64,000 nucleotides of DNA from Alphaproteobacteria bacterium (GCA_037200445.1 JBBCGH010000001.1:3720001-3784000); one strand, 5' to 3'. Shown: positions 43,333 to 52,640, counted from the stretch's first letter. Notes: generated by a model not told the origin, from the sequence alone. Program-made: numbers and translations.

Positions 43333-44505
43333 TCAGTTCGCGCCGACCTTCTGCCCCAAGCCTTTCAGCTCGGCGGTCGCCGCGATGCCTTCGAGAAACC
43401 CGTGCGGGCAGTCCTTTGCGGCCGCTTCGAACAGCTTGACCGCGTCATCGCGCTGCCCTTCGATCAGCGCATACTGTCCGCCGTAGAAATTGGCCTCGCA
43501 GGTGTGGGCAGGCTTGAGCGCCACATCGGCGTCGTTCGCCGCCGCCAGGACGGCATCCTGCTTCATCTCGCCGGCAAACAGGCGGATCACCGGCGCAGGC
43601 CAGGCCTTCATGTCGAGCCCCCTGGTGCCGCGCGCCAGAACGCCCTTCTGCTTCGCGCGTCGCTCGGCAATGTCCAGCCACAGCACCGCATAGGCATTCC
43701 GGCGGTCGAGCCGCGCGGCGAGCGCCATGTCGGCGCGCGCCTTCGGCGCAGCGCCGCCGGCGAGATAGAGCGCGCCGCGCGCGATGTAGGCATTGACGTT
43801 GCGCCGGTCGTACCTGATCGCTGCCGTGTAATCCGTAATGGCGCGATCTGTTTCGCCCTTCGCCGCGTAGGCGTTGGCACGGTTGAAGTAGGCCGACGCA
43901 AGCCGCGGATCGCGCTTGATGGCCTCGTCAAAGTCGGCGATCGCGGCGTCAGCGTCGCCCTTCTCGCTGTGCGCGGTGCCGCGATTGGCAAGAGCCCGCG
44001 CATTCTTCGGCTCGAGCTTGAGCGCCTCGTCGTAATCCGCGATCGCGGCGGCGGAATCGCCCTTCGCGGCGCTCGCATTGCCGCGATTGTAATAAGCAGC
44101 AGCGCGACCCTTGGGCTTGACCCTGCTGTCGTCGATGACGCGTGTGCAGCCCGCAATGGCCGCATCGTTATCCTTGGTCTGCGCGCAAGCAGCGATATCG
44201 CGCGGTGTCGAGCGTGCGGCGTCGGCGCCCGCCGCAGCAGGCGGTGCGCCGTCTGCCGGCTTTCGCCCTCTGCGTCTCTTGTGCGTGGGAGCCGCGGGCT
44301 TGCCCGCCGCAGCCGCCACCGGCGCCGCAGCCTGCGTGTCGTCGCGCTTGAAGCGCGGGCGCGTGTCGGGCGGCGGCGTTGCCGGCTTTTGAGCGGCCTT
44401 CTGCCGCGCACTGACGCGCTTCGCAGGTTGCTGCGTCTGCGCTTCGGCCGCACCGATGGCGCTCACAAAAACGAAAGCGGACAGCAACAGAACGAAACGG
44501 CGCAT
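43333..44505 (-). CDS. Exported TPR-repeat protein
   Basis: 390 residues: signal peptide (RRFVLLLSAFVFVSAIGAAEAQ), a Pro/Ala/Lys-rich disordered linker (about 25-100), then at least four tetratricopeptide repeats (YYNRGNASAAKGDSAAAIADYDEALKLEP, YFNRANAYAAKGETDRAITDYTAAIRYD and others) and a C-terminal helical part with CEANFYGGQYALIEG. TPRs mediate protein contacts, so this is probably a periplasmic scaffold. ATG 44505 chosen; 44517 is an alternative. Confidence 0.85.
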   Translation of the reverse strand: MRRFVLLLSAFVFVSAIGAAEAQTQQPAKRVSARQKAAQKPATPPPDTRPRFKRDDTQAAAPVAAAAGKPAAPTHKRRRGRKPADGAPPAAAGADAARSTPRDIAACAQTKDNDAAIAGCTRVIDDSRVKPKGRAAAYYNRGNASAAKGDSAAAIADYDEALKLEPKNARALANRGTAHSEKGDADAAIADFDEAIKRDPRLASAYFNRANAYAAKGETDRAITDYTAAIRYDRRNVNAYIARGALYLAGGAAPKARADMALAARLDRRNAYAVLWLDIAERRAKQKGVLARGTRGLDMKAWPAPVIRLFAGEMKQDAVLAAANDADVALKPAHTCEANFYGGQYALIEGQRDDAVKLFEAAAKDCPHGFLEGIAATAELKGLGQKVGAN

Positions 44506-44574
44506 GCTGGCTCCCATGCGTGATGACAGGACACTGTGGGTAGTGAGCATCGCCGGCAAACGCAAGCCGCGCGT

Positions 44575-45804
44575 TCATTCGGCGGGTTGAACGACCGCCT
44601 GCGCGCGTGCGCTGGCGCGGCGGTTCTCCGCGCCGGTGACCAGCGTGCTGATGGCGAACGTATTCAGCGCGCCGAGCACGGCGATGGCCGCGCCGACGCC
44701 GAGCACGGTGTTGAACCCACCCTGCTCGTAGAGCCGGCCGATGCCCCAGGCGGCAGGTCCCGCCATGGTGAAGATGAGGAAGAAGCGGATTGCGTAGATG
44801 CGCCCGCGCCAGGCAGGCGGCGTATAGCGGGCGAGCACGAAGTCGTTCACCGTCACCTGCCCGTAGATCGACGCAACGGCAAGCGCGAGGCTCGGCAGCA
44901 GCCACCAGCCCGAGGTGTAGAGCGCGAGCAGAATGCCGATGACTTGAATGCCCGCAATGTACGACATCACCAGATGCGGCGTCACCCGCTCCACGGCACG
45001 GCCCATGGCGAACTGGGCAACGCCGCCGCAGAGAAACACCGCGGTCGCCAGAACGCCGACCTGCGATAGCGAGATGCCGGAGGTGGCGCGCTGCTGCACC
45101 AGCTTGGGCAGCATGATGGTGATCGCGTTGAACACAAGTCCGACCCAGAAGGCCAGCAGCAGGAACATGACGACGACCGCGATGGTGAGCGGCCGGCTCA
45201 GCGTCACGTCCTGATCCGGCGCCTGCACGACGCGCTTGCCGCGATCGTCAGGCACGAACGCGAGATACGCGAATCCCGAGATGATGAAGAACGCCGCGGG
45301 AATGAAGAAAGAGAAGCGCCAGCCGAGCCAGGCCGCGATCAGGGCGGTGCATCCGCTCGCGATCGAGACGCCGATATTGCCGCAGATGCCGTTGAACGCC
45401 ATGGTGCGCCCCCGCACCACCGCCGCGTCCACCACCATCGGCGTCCCGACCGGGTGATAGATCGCGGCGAATAGTCCGACACCGAACAGCGCGATCGCCA
45501 GCGTCTCGAAGCTTTCCGCGACGCCGACCAGAATGCAGCAGATGCCGGTGCCGAAGAAATAGATCGCGATCATGTTGCGCCGGCTCCAATTGTCGGCGAG
45601 CCAGCCCGCCGGCAGCGCAAAAAGTCCGAACGCCGTGAAGGCCGCGGTCGAGAGCACCAGCAGGTCGCCATAGGAGCGCCCGTACACGGCCTCGAGCCCG
45701 ATCACGACGGTCGGGAAAATCAGGATCACGTAGTGGTCGAGAAAGTGCGCCCAATTGAGGAAACCAATGGAGCGGCGGCGCAGGGTGTCGTTTTGAACTG
45801 TCAT
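44575..45804 (-). CDS. MFS transporter
   Basis: 409 residues with 12 predicted helices: GFLNWAHFLDHYVILIFPTVVIGLEAVYGRSYGDLLVLS at the start, motif A-like AGWLADNWSRRNMIAI after helix 2. The FLDHYVI start recalls the fosmidomycin-resistance/FSR-type MFS group. Substrate unknown. The same strand carries the TPR gene 70 bases downstream; operon membership is unclear. Confidence 0.86.
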   Translation of the reverse strand: MTVQNDTLRRRSIGFLNWAHFLDHYVILIFPTVVIGLEAVYGRSYGDLLVLSTAAFTAFGLFALPAGWLADNWSRRNMIAIYFFGTGICCILVGVAESFETLAIALFGVGLFAAIYHPVGTPMVVDAAVVRGRTMAFNGICGNIGVSIASGCTALIAAWLGWRFSFFIPAAFFIISGFAYLAFVPDDRGKRVVQAPDQDVTLSRPLTIAVVVMFLLLAFWVGLVFNAITIMLPKLVQQRATSGISLSQVGVLATAVFLCGGVAQFAMGRAVERVTPHLVMSYIAGIQVIGILLALYTSGWWLLPSLALAVASIYGQVTVNDFVLARYTPPAWRGRIYAIRFFLIFTMAGPAAWGIGRLYEQGGFNTVLGVGAAIAVLGALNTFAISTLVTGAENRRASARAQAVVQPAE

Positions 45805-45963
45805 GGCATTCCGGCAACGGCTGAGGGACTCACGCTATAGCGCGGCGCTTTCGCTTGTCCCATTCCGTTTTTGCAAATCAGGGTGGTGAGAAGCGCCGTA
45901 TACTCGTTACTGTAAGTTGCACACCAAAAGAAAAACTGCCGAAGTGACCTGCTGGGGCGGGTC

Positions 45964-46686
45964 ATGCGTTGCCTTCTGGTACAGTTCGCGGCGGCCTTGC
46001 TGGCTGTCGCGCGTGTCTGTTGCGGTGCTGAGATCGCATCCGCCGAAGGTGCGGGCGAAGCGGCGGCGCATTTTTTGTTCTTCAATGGAACCGACATCTG
46101 GCGCAACGGCCTCTTCTCCCATGCGGGAGTCCTTTGGGCCTATCAGGGGCTTAACGAAGACGGGCCGGTGCTGAAGCTGCTCCTGAACGGCGGCCTCTAC
46201 CGCTACAATTCAGGCGGCATCGAGGTCACCGGCCGCCAGCTCATGGGCGACATTTTGCCTGGCTGGCGCTGGCATCGGCCGGGCCTCGACGTGACGGTGT
46301 TCGCCGGGCTCGATGTGCAGGACCATCGCTTCGCGCCCGACGATCCGACCAATCGCTTGCGCGGAACGCACGGTGGCATGCGCGGCGGCTTCGAAGCCTG
46401 GTACGAACCGCTGCCGAACGGGATGGTGACCGCGTCCGCGTCGCTATCGACAATCGGGTTGAGCTACTGGACGCGCGCGGCCGCGGGCTGGCGCGTCTTC
46501 GGTCTCTGGCTCGGCCCTGAACTCCATGCCTGCGGCGACGATACCTATCGGCAGTTCCGCGTCGGCGCGCACGTCACCAGCCTGCGCTGGCTCGGCTACG
46601 AATGGTCCGCAGGCGCCGGCTGGGTCACCGATTCAGACCGGCGCGATGGCGTGTATGGGCGCATCGGGCTGTTGTGGCGGAAGTGA
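45964..46686 (+). CDS. bcsS: BcsS-family cellulose-biosynthesis-associated protein
   Basis: 240 residues with a signal peptide and a beta-rich body of outer-membrane-like strands (FNGTDIWRNGLFSHAGVLWAYQGLNEDGPVLKL, GGLYRYNSGG, LRWLGYEWSAGAGWVTDSDRRDGVYGRIGLLW), matching the BcsS family that accompanies cellulose synthesis genes in alphaproteobacteria. No bcsABCZ genes are in the window, so it is an orphan copy here. Exact role unknown. Confidence 0.8.
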   Translation: MRCLLVQFAAALLAVARVCCGAEIASAEGAGEAAAHFLFFNGTDIWRNGLFSHAGVLWAYQGLNEDGPVLKLLLNGGLYRYNSGGIEVTGRQLMGDILPGWRWHRPGLDVTVFAGLDVQDHRFAPDDPTNRLRGTHGGMRGGFEAWYEPLPNGMVTASASLSTIGLSYWTRAAAGWRVFGLWLGPELHACGDDTYRQFRVGAHVTSLRWLGYEWSAGAGWVTDSDRRDGVYGRIGLLWRK

Positions 46687-46696
46687 GCCACCGCAC

Positions 46697-46802
46697 GTGT
46701 CCCGCACGCGGTGCAGCACCATAGCCGACGCAAGGCGTCGGCGTTCTTAGACGGCCGCGTAGCGGCCTTATGGTGATGGGCCGCAGATGCGCGACCCCGG
46801 TT
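46697..46802. repeat. Palindromic repeat between convergent genes
   Basis: About 106 bases: GTGTCCCGCACGCGGTGCAGCACC at one side and a GCAGATGCGCGACCCCGGTT-type end at the other, with inner hairpins (CGACGCAAGGCGTCG, CGGCCGCGTAGCGGCC). It fills the gap between bcsS and the SsuA-like gene and is related to the element at 3813-3945. Confidence 0.6.
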
Positions 46803-46815
46803 AGGGCGAGCGCGC

Positions 46816-47811
46816 TTAATTGCCCTTCAACGCGTGCGCCTCGGGAAAAAACAGGTCCTGCCATGTCGCCGGCATGGTCTTCAGCGCGCCGACCTTGTTC
46901 ATGAAGCCATAGATCTTCATCACGTTCTCGGGCTCCGGCGCGTAGGAGAATTCCGGATCGCTGATCATCTTCTGGATGAACTCGACCGGCAGTTTGGTGT
47001 TCTCGATCTTGACGAAGATCTCCGCCGACTCCCGCGGATTCTTCGCGATGAAATCGTTTGCCTCCAGGATCGCCGCCTGCACGATCTTGTAGAGCTGCGG
47101 ATTAGCCTCCCGCCAGCGCGCGGTGGTTGCGACCGCGCTGAACGTGTTCGGCCCGTCGGTCGCGTCGTAGGACGACAGCACCTTGCGGATCGCCGGATTT
47201 TCCAGCTGCTGATACTGGAACGGCGCGGAGGTGAAGTGCGAGGAAATTTCGAGCTTGCCGGAGAGCATCGCGGCGGTCCCATCCGGATGGCTCATCCCGA
47301 CGGTGAGGTGGTCGAGCGCATCGAACTTGCCGAGCGTTTTCTCGGCAATCATCTGCAGCATGATCGCCTGCACCGAAACCTTCGGCGCCGGCAGCGCGAT
47401 GCGGTCCTGGTCGTTGAAATCGCGGATCGATTTGATGTTCGGATTGCGCGTCGTCAGATACGCCGGCTGCCGGTTCATCGCCATCATACCGCGCACATTC
47501 ATGGTACCGCGCGTCTTGTCCCACATGGTGAGAAAGCTCGGCAGTCCGATGCCCACGACGTCGACGTTGCCGGAAAGCAGCGCATCGGTGATCGCGGTTG
47601 GCGTCCCCATGCCGGAATAGGTTGCCGTCACCTTGCCTAACCCCGCGCGCTCCGCTTGTTGCTCGACGAGCCGCTTTTCCTGCATGACATAGAATTGCAG
47701 GTAGCCGAGACCGAGCTGGCGGGCGAAGCGCACCTGGTTGGCTTCGGCGAATGCGTTGCCCGACGCGAGCACCGCGAGGCCGATTGCAGCGAGGCGCAGC
47801 GGGTTTCTCAT
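46816..47811 (-). CDS. ABC-type nitrate/sulfonate/taurine binding protein (SsuA/TauA-like)
   Basis: 331 residues with a signal peptide (RLAAIGLAVLASGNAFAEA) and the NMT1-like fold: FARQLGLGYLQFYVMQEKRLVEQQAERAGL, then SGMGTPTAITDALLSGNVDVVGIGLPSFLTMWD. It probably binds a sulfonate or a related anion. No ATPase or permease is adjacent. It diverges from the TauD-type dioxygenase at 47965, which fits a role in sulfonate use, but the substrate is inference. Confidence 0.88.
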   Translation of the reverse strand: MRNPLRLAAIGLAVLASGNAFAEANQVRFARQLGLGYLQFYVMQEKRLVEQQAERAGLGKVTATYSGMGTPTAITDALLSGNVDVVGIGLPSFLTMWDKTRGTMNVRGMMAMNRQPAYLTTRNPNIKSIRDFNDQDRIALPAPKVSVQAIMLQMIAEKTLGKFDALDHLTVGMSHPDGTAAMLSGKLEISSHFTSAPFQYQQLENPAIRKVLSSYDATDGPNTFSAVATTARWREANPQLYKIVQAAILEANDFIAKNPRESAEIFVKIENTKLPVEFIQKMISDPEFSYAPEPENVMKIYGFMNKVGALKTMPATWQDLFFPEAHALKGN

Positions 47812-47964
47812 CGCGGTTGACCTTGCTCCAGCACGGGGGCAACTTAAGTGGTGAAACGCGACGAGGCGAGAGCGGCGTTCTTGTTTTCTTGGATCGATAT
47901 CGAGCACAACTGCATCGCGTCGCGCCATGCGTCTGGAAAATCAAGCTAGCCGGGGAAGCCTAAC

Positions 47965-48837
47965 ATGCCTGTGACCGTCAAGCCTCTCAATGCCGCAGTC
48001 GGCGCGGAAATCAGCGGCGTCGATTTGGCGCAGTTGAGCGATGCGGAGTTTGCGCCGATCGAGCAGGCCTGGAATCGGTACGGCGCGCTGCTGTTTCGCG
48101 ATCAGAAACTGACCGACGACGACCTGCTCGCATTCTCGCGCCGCTTTGGCGAGCTCGATCCCCCGCCGAACCAGGAGCACGGCCGCCAGTCGCCGGAAGG
48201 CTATCCCGACATCTACGTCGTCTCGAATGTGCTCGACGACAAAGGCGCGCCGATCGGCGCGCTCGGCGCGGGCGAAGCGGTGTGGCACACCGACATGAGC
48301 TATCTCTCGCTCCCGCCGGACGCCTCGATGCTCTATTCGCTCGAAGTGCCGCCGAGTGGCGGCGACACCTGGGTGCTCGGCATGCAGGCCGCGTGGGCAA
48401 CATTGCCCGAGCCGCTGAAGGCGAAGGTGCGCAGCCGCCGCATCAAGCATGACGGCACGTACAACTCGGGCGGCTACCTGCGCAAAGGCGTCACCCCGAC
48501 CGACGACCCACACCAGGCGCCGGGCGCCTGGCACCCCGCGGTGATCAGTCATCCGGCGACCGGCGCACCCTCGCTCTACCTTGGGCGCCGGCGCAACTCG
48601 TATGCCGAAGGACTATCGCCGGCGGAATCCGACGCGCTGCTCGACACGCTGTGGGCTCACATCGAGCGGCCGGACTTGCGTTACCAGCACCGCTGGCGCG
48701 TCGGCGATCTGTTGCTGTGGGACAACCGCTCCACCATGCACCGGCGCGATCCGTTCGACAACGCGACGCGGCGCGTCATGCATCGCACGCAGATCAAGGG
48801 CCGGCTGGCGCCCAAGGCGTGGGTGGAAGCGGCCTAA
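47965..48837 (+). CDS. TauD/TfdA-family Fe(II)/2-oxoglutarate dioxygenase
   Basis: 290 residues: the facial triad is visible as WHTDMSY (His108, Asp110) and TMHRRDPF (His259), with 2-oxoglutarate-binding Arg in NATRRVMHRTQIKG. The enzyme hydroxylates a small acid such as taurine or an aryloxyalkanoate, using O2 and 2-oxoglutarate. It diverges from an SsuA-like binding protein 153 bases away. It ends tail-to-tail, overlapping by four bases, with the ABC permease gene. Confidence 0.9.
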   Translation: MPVTVKPLNAAVGAEISGVDLAQLSDAEFAPIEQAWNRYGALLFRDQKLTDDDLLAFSRRFGELDPPPNQEHGRQSPEGYPDIYVVSNVLDDKGAPIGALGAGEAVWHTDMSYLSLPPDASMLYSLEVPPSGGDTWVLGMQAAWATLPEPLKAKVRSRRIKHDGTYNSGGYLRKGVTPTDDPHQAPGAWHPAVISHPATGAPSLYLGRRRNSYAEGLSPAESDALLDTLWAHIERPDLRYQHRWRVGDLLLWDNRSTMHRRDPFDNATRRVMHRTQIKGRLAPKAWVEAA

Positions 48838-49976
48838 TCAAGCGTCCTTCTGAACCGCGTCACCGCGATCGTCATCGCGATCAGCATCAGAATGCCGAGG
48901 ATCAGCGCATCGTAGCGCAGGTCTCCGATCGTCGACCCCTTCAGCATGATGGCGCGCACGATGCGGATGAAGTGCGTAAGCGGCAGGGCCTCGCCGACCC
49001 ATTGCGCCCAGCTCGGCATGCCGGCGAACGGAAACATGAAGCCGGACAGGAGAATGTTGGGCAGGAAGAACATCATCGACATCTGCATCGCCTGCAGCTG
49101 GTTCTGCGCGATGGTGGAGAACGTGTAGCCGATCGACAGGTTGGTGGTGATGAACAGCGTGCTGAGCAGCGCGAGCAGCGCGAGGTTGCCGAGGATCGGC
49201 ACGCCGAACAGCGCGACCCCGACACCGATGATCAGCGCCGCCTGCACGAAGCCGACGATCACATAGGGTATGATCTTGCCGAGCATGATCTCGACCGGCG
49301 TGATCGGCATCGAGAGCAGGCTCTCCATCGTGCCGCGCTCGATCTCGCGCGTCACCGAGAGCGCCGTGAAGATCAGCATCGTCATGGTCAGGATCGTGCC
49401 GACCAGCCCAGGCACGATGTTGAGCGCGGTCGAGGCGGCCGGATTGTAGCGCGCGTGCGCGCGCACCTCGAACGGCGGCGCGGTCGTGTCCGGAATGGCG
49501 TGATCGTTGCGCAGCGCGGTCGTGACGATGGTGCTCAGCGCCCCCAGCGCCGAGCCTGCCGCGACCGGGTCGGTCGCATCCGCCGCAATCAGGAGCGCGG
49601 GGCGGTCGCCACGCCGCAGCGCGCGCTCGAAGTTTGCCGGGATCTCGACCGCGAACAGCACCGTGCCGGAAGCCAGCAGGCGGTCGAATTCGGCCGCGTC
49701 CTTCGCGATGTGCGTGACCTTGAAGTAGCGCGTGTTCTGCAAGGCCGCGAGGATCGAGCGGCCGACGTCGCTCGTCTCCTGCAGCAGCACGGCGGTCGGC
49801 AGGTCGCGCGGCGTCGTGTTGATGGCATAGCCGAACAGGATCAGCTGCATCAGCGGGATCATGATGATCATGCCGAACGACATGCGGTCGCGCTTGAGCT
49901 GGATGAACTCCTTGATCAGCATCGCGCGCGTGCGCAGCCAGAAACCGCGCGATGCGATCGTGCCGGCGGTGTTCAT
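48834..49976 (-). CDS. ABC-2-type exporter permease (YhhJ/YbhS-like)
   Basis: 380 residues: an N-terminal helix (about 30-50), a large periplasmic domain (about 60-180) and five C-terminal helices ending TIAVTRFRRTLD. This is the YhhJ/YbhS architecture with conserved FGYAINTTPRDLPTAV and TREIERGTMESLLSMPITPVEIMLGK. It works with the adjoining ATPase and HlyD adaptor in drug or lipid export. Start overlaps the ATPase stop by four bases. Confidence 0.9.
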   Translation of the reverse strand: MNTAGTIASRGFWLRTRAMLIKEFIQLKRDRMSFGMIIMIPLMQLILFGYAINTTPRDLPTAVLLQETSDVGRSILAALQNTRYFKVTHIAKDAAEFDRLLASGTVLFAVEIPANFERALRRGDRPALLIAADATDPVAAGSALGALSTIVTTALRNDHAIPDTTAPPFEVRAHARYNPAASTALNIVPGLVGTILTMTMLIFTALSVTREIERGTMESLLSMPITPVEIMLGKIIPYVIVGFVQAALIIGVGVALFGVPILGNLALLALLSTLFITTNLSIGYTFSTIAQNQLQAMQMSMMFFLPNILLSGFMFPFAGMPSWAQWVGEALPLTHFIRIVRAIMLKGSTIGDLRYDALILGILMLIAMTIAVTRFRRTLD

Positions 49977-50911
49977 GCGGCGTCCTGGAAATTGTCGCGC
50001 GCACGGCCCATCAGGTCGATGAACACGTCTTCGAGCGAAGCCTCGGAGCGCTCCCAGCGGAAACGCGGATCGTCACGGTACGAAGCAATAGCGGCCTCGA
50101 GCGCCGCCTCGTCGCGGCCCGACACATGCAGGCTGGTGCCGAACGGCGCCACCATGTCGATGCCGGGCGTTTTCTCCAGCCTCGTGGCGAGCTCGCTCAG
50201 CCCCTCCCCGCTCACCACGTAGGTCGCGAGATGCGACCGCGCGATCACCTGCGGCACGGTGCCGTGCACCAGCAGATGGCCGTAGGCGATGTAGGCAATC
50301 TCGTGACAGCGCTCGGCCTCGTCCATGTAGTGGGTGGAGACGAGCACGGTGAGGCCCTCGCCGGCGAGCGCGTGGATCTCGTTCCAGAACTCGCGCCGGG
50401 CCTTGGGATCGACGCCCGCGGTCGGCTCATCGAGCAGCAGCAGCTTGGGATTGGGGAGCGTGCACGCCCCGAGCGCGAGCCGCTGCTTCCAGCCGCCCGA
50501 GAGCGAGCCGGCAAGCTGTTCCTCGCGGCCCTTCAGCCCGAGCCGCTCGATCATCCCGCGCGCGGCCCCGACCGGGTCGGGCACGTCGTAGAGCCGCGCG
50601 ACGAACTCCAGGTTCTCGCGCACCGAGAGATCCTGATAGAGGCTGAAGCGCTGCGTCATGTAGCCGACCTGCAGCTTGATCTTGTCGGTCTCGGTCAGGA
50701 TGTCGTAGCCGAGGCATGTTCCGCGTCCTTTGTCCGGCGTAAGCAGGCCGCACAGCATGCGGATCGTCGTCGTCTTGCCGGAGCCGTTCGGCCCGAGGAA
50801 GCCGTAGATCGAACCGCGCTTCACCTGCATCGAAAGATCGTGCACGACCTCGCGCCCGTTGAAGGACTTGCTCAAGCCCTCCACCTCGATTGCGATGTCG
50901 GGCGCGGTCAT
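49973..50911 (-). CDS. ABC exporter ATP-binding subunit
   Basis: 312 residues: Walker A GPNGSGKTTT, signature LSGGWKQRLAL and Walker B KLLLLDEPTAGVD, with STHYMDEAERC for the switch histidine. The C-terminal extension (LSELATRLEKTPGIDMVAPF...) is typical of CcmA/YbhF-type exporters. It is coupled by four-base overlaps to the HlyD gene before it and the permease gene after it. Confidence 0.94.
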   Translation of the reverse strand: MTAPDIAIEVEGLSKSFNGREVVHDLSMQVKRGSIYGFLGPNGSGKTTTIRMLCGLLTPDKGRGTCLGYDILTETDKIKLQVGYMTQRFSLYQDLSVRENLEFVARLYDVPDPVGAARGMIERLGLKGREEQLAGSLSGGWKQRLALGACTLPNPKLLLLDEPTAGVDPKARREFWNEIHALAGEGLTVLVSTHYMDEAERCHEIAYIAYGHLLVHGTVPQVIARSHLATYVVSGEGLSELATRLEKTPGIDMVAPFGTSLHVSGRDEAALEAAIASYRDDPRFRWERSEASLEDVFIDLMGRARDNFQDAA

Positions 50912-51882
50912 TTGCGCGCCTCCGTGGTGCGTCCGGTCAGCGCGACGCTCACCGGCTGCCCGACGCGCAGGCCTTCGGGCGTGTCGGTGCGCGCCTCGAC
51001 CATGAACACGAGCTTGTTGCGCTCTTCGAGGCTGTAGATCACCGGCGGGGTGTATTCGGCCGAGCGCGCGATGAAACTCACCTTGGCGGCAATCGGCGTG
51101 GCGCAACCGTCGCAGGTGACCTCGACCATGTCGCCGAGCGCGATCGTCGCCAGCAGCGGCTCGCCGATGAAGAAGCGGATCTTGATGTTGCCGGGCGGCA
51201 GGATCGACAGCACCGGGCGTCCTGCCGGCACCATCTCGCCCGGCCGGTAGTAGATCTGCTGCACGGCGCCGGTCACCGGCGAGACCAGCTTGCGGCGCGC
51301 GAGCCGCGTCTCGGCCGCGGTTTTGCGCGACTCGGCGGCGGCGAGCGTCTGGCGCGCGGCCGCGATGTCTTCCTCGCGCGCCGAAAGCCGCGCCACCGTG
51401 ATCTGGCGGCGCACTTGATCCAGCGCCGCCGTGTCGCGATTGAAGTTGGACTTGGCGGTGTCGAGTGCCGCCTGGGTCCCCGCCCCTTTGGCAAACAACT
51501 GCTGCTGGCGATCGAACTCGGCGGTCGAAAGCTGCAGCATCGCCTCGGCGCGCTTTTCCTGCGCCTCCAGCACGGCAACCTCTTCGGTGCGCTGCTGCTG
51601 GGCCTCAAGCCGCCGCAGCCGTTCACGCGCCTCGGCGACCTGCGCCGAGGTCGTGTTCACATCCGACTGCTGCAGATCGGAATCGACCGTAAACAGGGGC
51701 GCGCGGGCCGCGACCTGGTCGCCCTCGCGCACGGACAGTGTTTCGACGCGGCCCATCTCGTCCGGACCGACGAACACGAAGTCGCCCTCGATCCAGCCTT
51801 GCATGCGTCCGTTGTTCGCGTTGCCGCAGGCGGCGAGCAGGAGCGCCAGCGTCAGCCCCATGGCGCGGGCGAGCGCGATCAT
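50908..51882 (-). CDS. HlyD-family membrane-fusion lipoprotein
   Basis: 324 residues. The signal sequence ends in LLLAACGN, a lipobox (Cys19), so the protein is probably anchored in the inner membrane. A Gln/Ala-rich coiled-coil hairpin (about 80-200) is followed by RKLVSPVTGAVQQIYYRPGEMVPAGRPVLSILP. It links the ABC exporter to an outer-membrane channel. It starts inside the TetR stop (ATGA overlap). Confidence 0.9.
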   Translation of the reverse strand: MIALARAMGLTLALLLAACGNANNGRMQGWIEGDFVFVGPDEMGRVETLSVREGDQVAARAPLFTVDSDLQQSDVNTTSAQVAEARERLRRLEAQQQRTEEVAVLEAQEKRAEAMLQLSTAEFDRQQQLFAKGAGTQAALDTAKSNFNRDTAALDQVRRQITVARLSAREEDIAAARQTLAAAESRKTAAETRLARRKLVSPVTGAVQQIYYRPGEMVPAGRPVLSILPPGNIKIRFFIGEPLLATIALGDMVEVTCDGCATPIAAKVSFIARSAEYTPPVIYSLEERNKLVFMVEARTDTPEGLRVGQPVSVALTGRTTEARK

Positions 51883-52571
51883 CCTTCCCTCCCGGCGAAC
51901 AGGATCTCGATGTGTGCGCGCACCATCGCGTCGATATCGAGCGGCTCGAACTTCTCGAACATGGCGTGCCACATGATGCCGACCAGCATCGGCGCGACGA
52001 TGAGCTGCGGAAAACGCACGAGCGAATCGTTCGGGAGTTCGCCGCGCTCGGCCGCCCGCGCGAGGATCGGCCGCATGATGGAAAGAACGCGCTCGATCAC
52101 CTCGTGATAGTAGAACTCGGCGATCGCGGGAAAGCGCGGGCCTTCATTCAGGATCAGGCGGATCAGGTCCTTGCGCCGTGTCCGATAGACTTCGCGCACG
52201 AACGTCCCGAGCAATCCTTCGACCAGCATGCGCGCCGGGATCTCGACGCCGCGCATCTTGTCGAGCATGCCGAGTACGGGGTGCACCATGGAGCGCACCA
52301 GTTCCTGAAACAGCGTCTCCTTGTCGGCGAAATAGAGATAGATCGTGCCCTTCGCGATGCCGGCGCGCTTCGCCACGTCGTCGAGCCGCGCGCCCTCGTA
52401 GCCGCGCGCCGTGAACTCCTCGAGCGCGGCGGCGAGGATCGCCGCGCGGCGTTCCTCCGCGGCCTGCGTGCGGGTCGGGCGCACCGCCTGTTCCGGCGCG
52501 CGCAATGTCGCCGCGGAGCGCGGGGCGGCGTCGCGAGACTTGCTGGCAGATCTGGTCGCGGGTCGCGGCAT
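51879..52571 (-). CDS. TetR/AcrR-family regulator, first gene of the exporter operon
   Basis: 230 residues: a basic, Ala-rich N-terminal tail (1-36), an HTH at about 43-90 (ERRAAILAAALEEFTARGYEGARLDDVAKRAGIAKGTIYLYF), and a C-terminal ligand domain. It is the first of four genes joined by ATGA overlaps (TetR-HlyD-ATPase-permease), so it represses its own operon. The palindrome at 52582-52603 covers the predicted -10 region. Confidence 0.92.
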   Translation of the reverse strand: MPRPATRSASKSRDAAPRSAATLRAPEQAVRPTRTQAAEERRAAILAAALEEFTARGYEGARLDDVAKRAGIAKGTIYLYFADKETLFQELVRSMVHPVLGMLDKMRGVEIPARMLVEGLLGTFVREVYRTRRKDLIRLILNEGPRFPAIAEFYYHEVIERVLSIMRPILARAAERGELPNDSLVRFPQLIVAPMLVGIMWHAMFEKFEPLDIDAMVRAHIEILFAGREG

Positions 52572-52581
52572 CGATTTCTTT

Positions 52582-52603
52582 TATGACTGACCAGTCAGTC
52601 ATA
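52582..52603. promoter_or_regulatory. TetR operator of the exporter operon
   Basis: Perfect palindrome with 10-base arms TATGACTGAC / GTCAGTCATA around CA. It ends 11 bases before the tetR start codon and covers the predicted -10. Confidence 0.85.
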
Positions 52604-52626
52604 GTACTGATGCAACGCAACTGCAA
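52598..52626 (-). promoter_or_regulatory. Predicted sigma-70 promoter of the exporter operon
   Basis: Minus strand TTGCAG (52626-52621), 17 bases, TATGAC (52603-52598). The -10 lies inside the palindrome, so a bound TetR protein would block RNA polymerase. Prediction only. Confidence 0.5.
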
Positions 52627-52640
52627 GCCCCGGACGCAAA

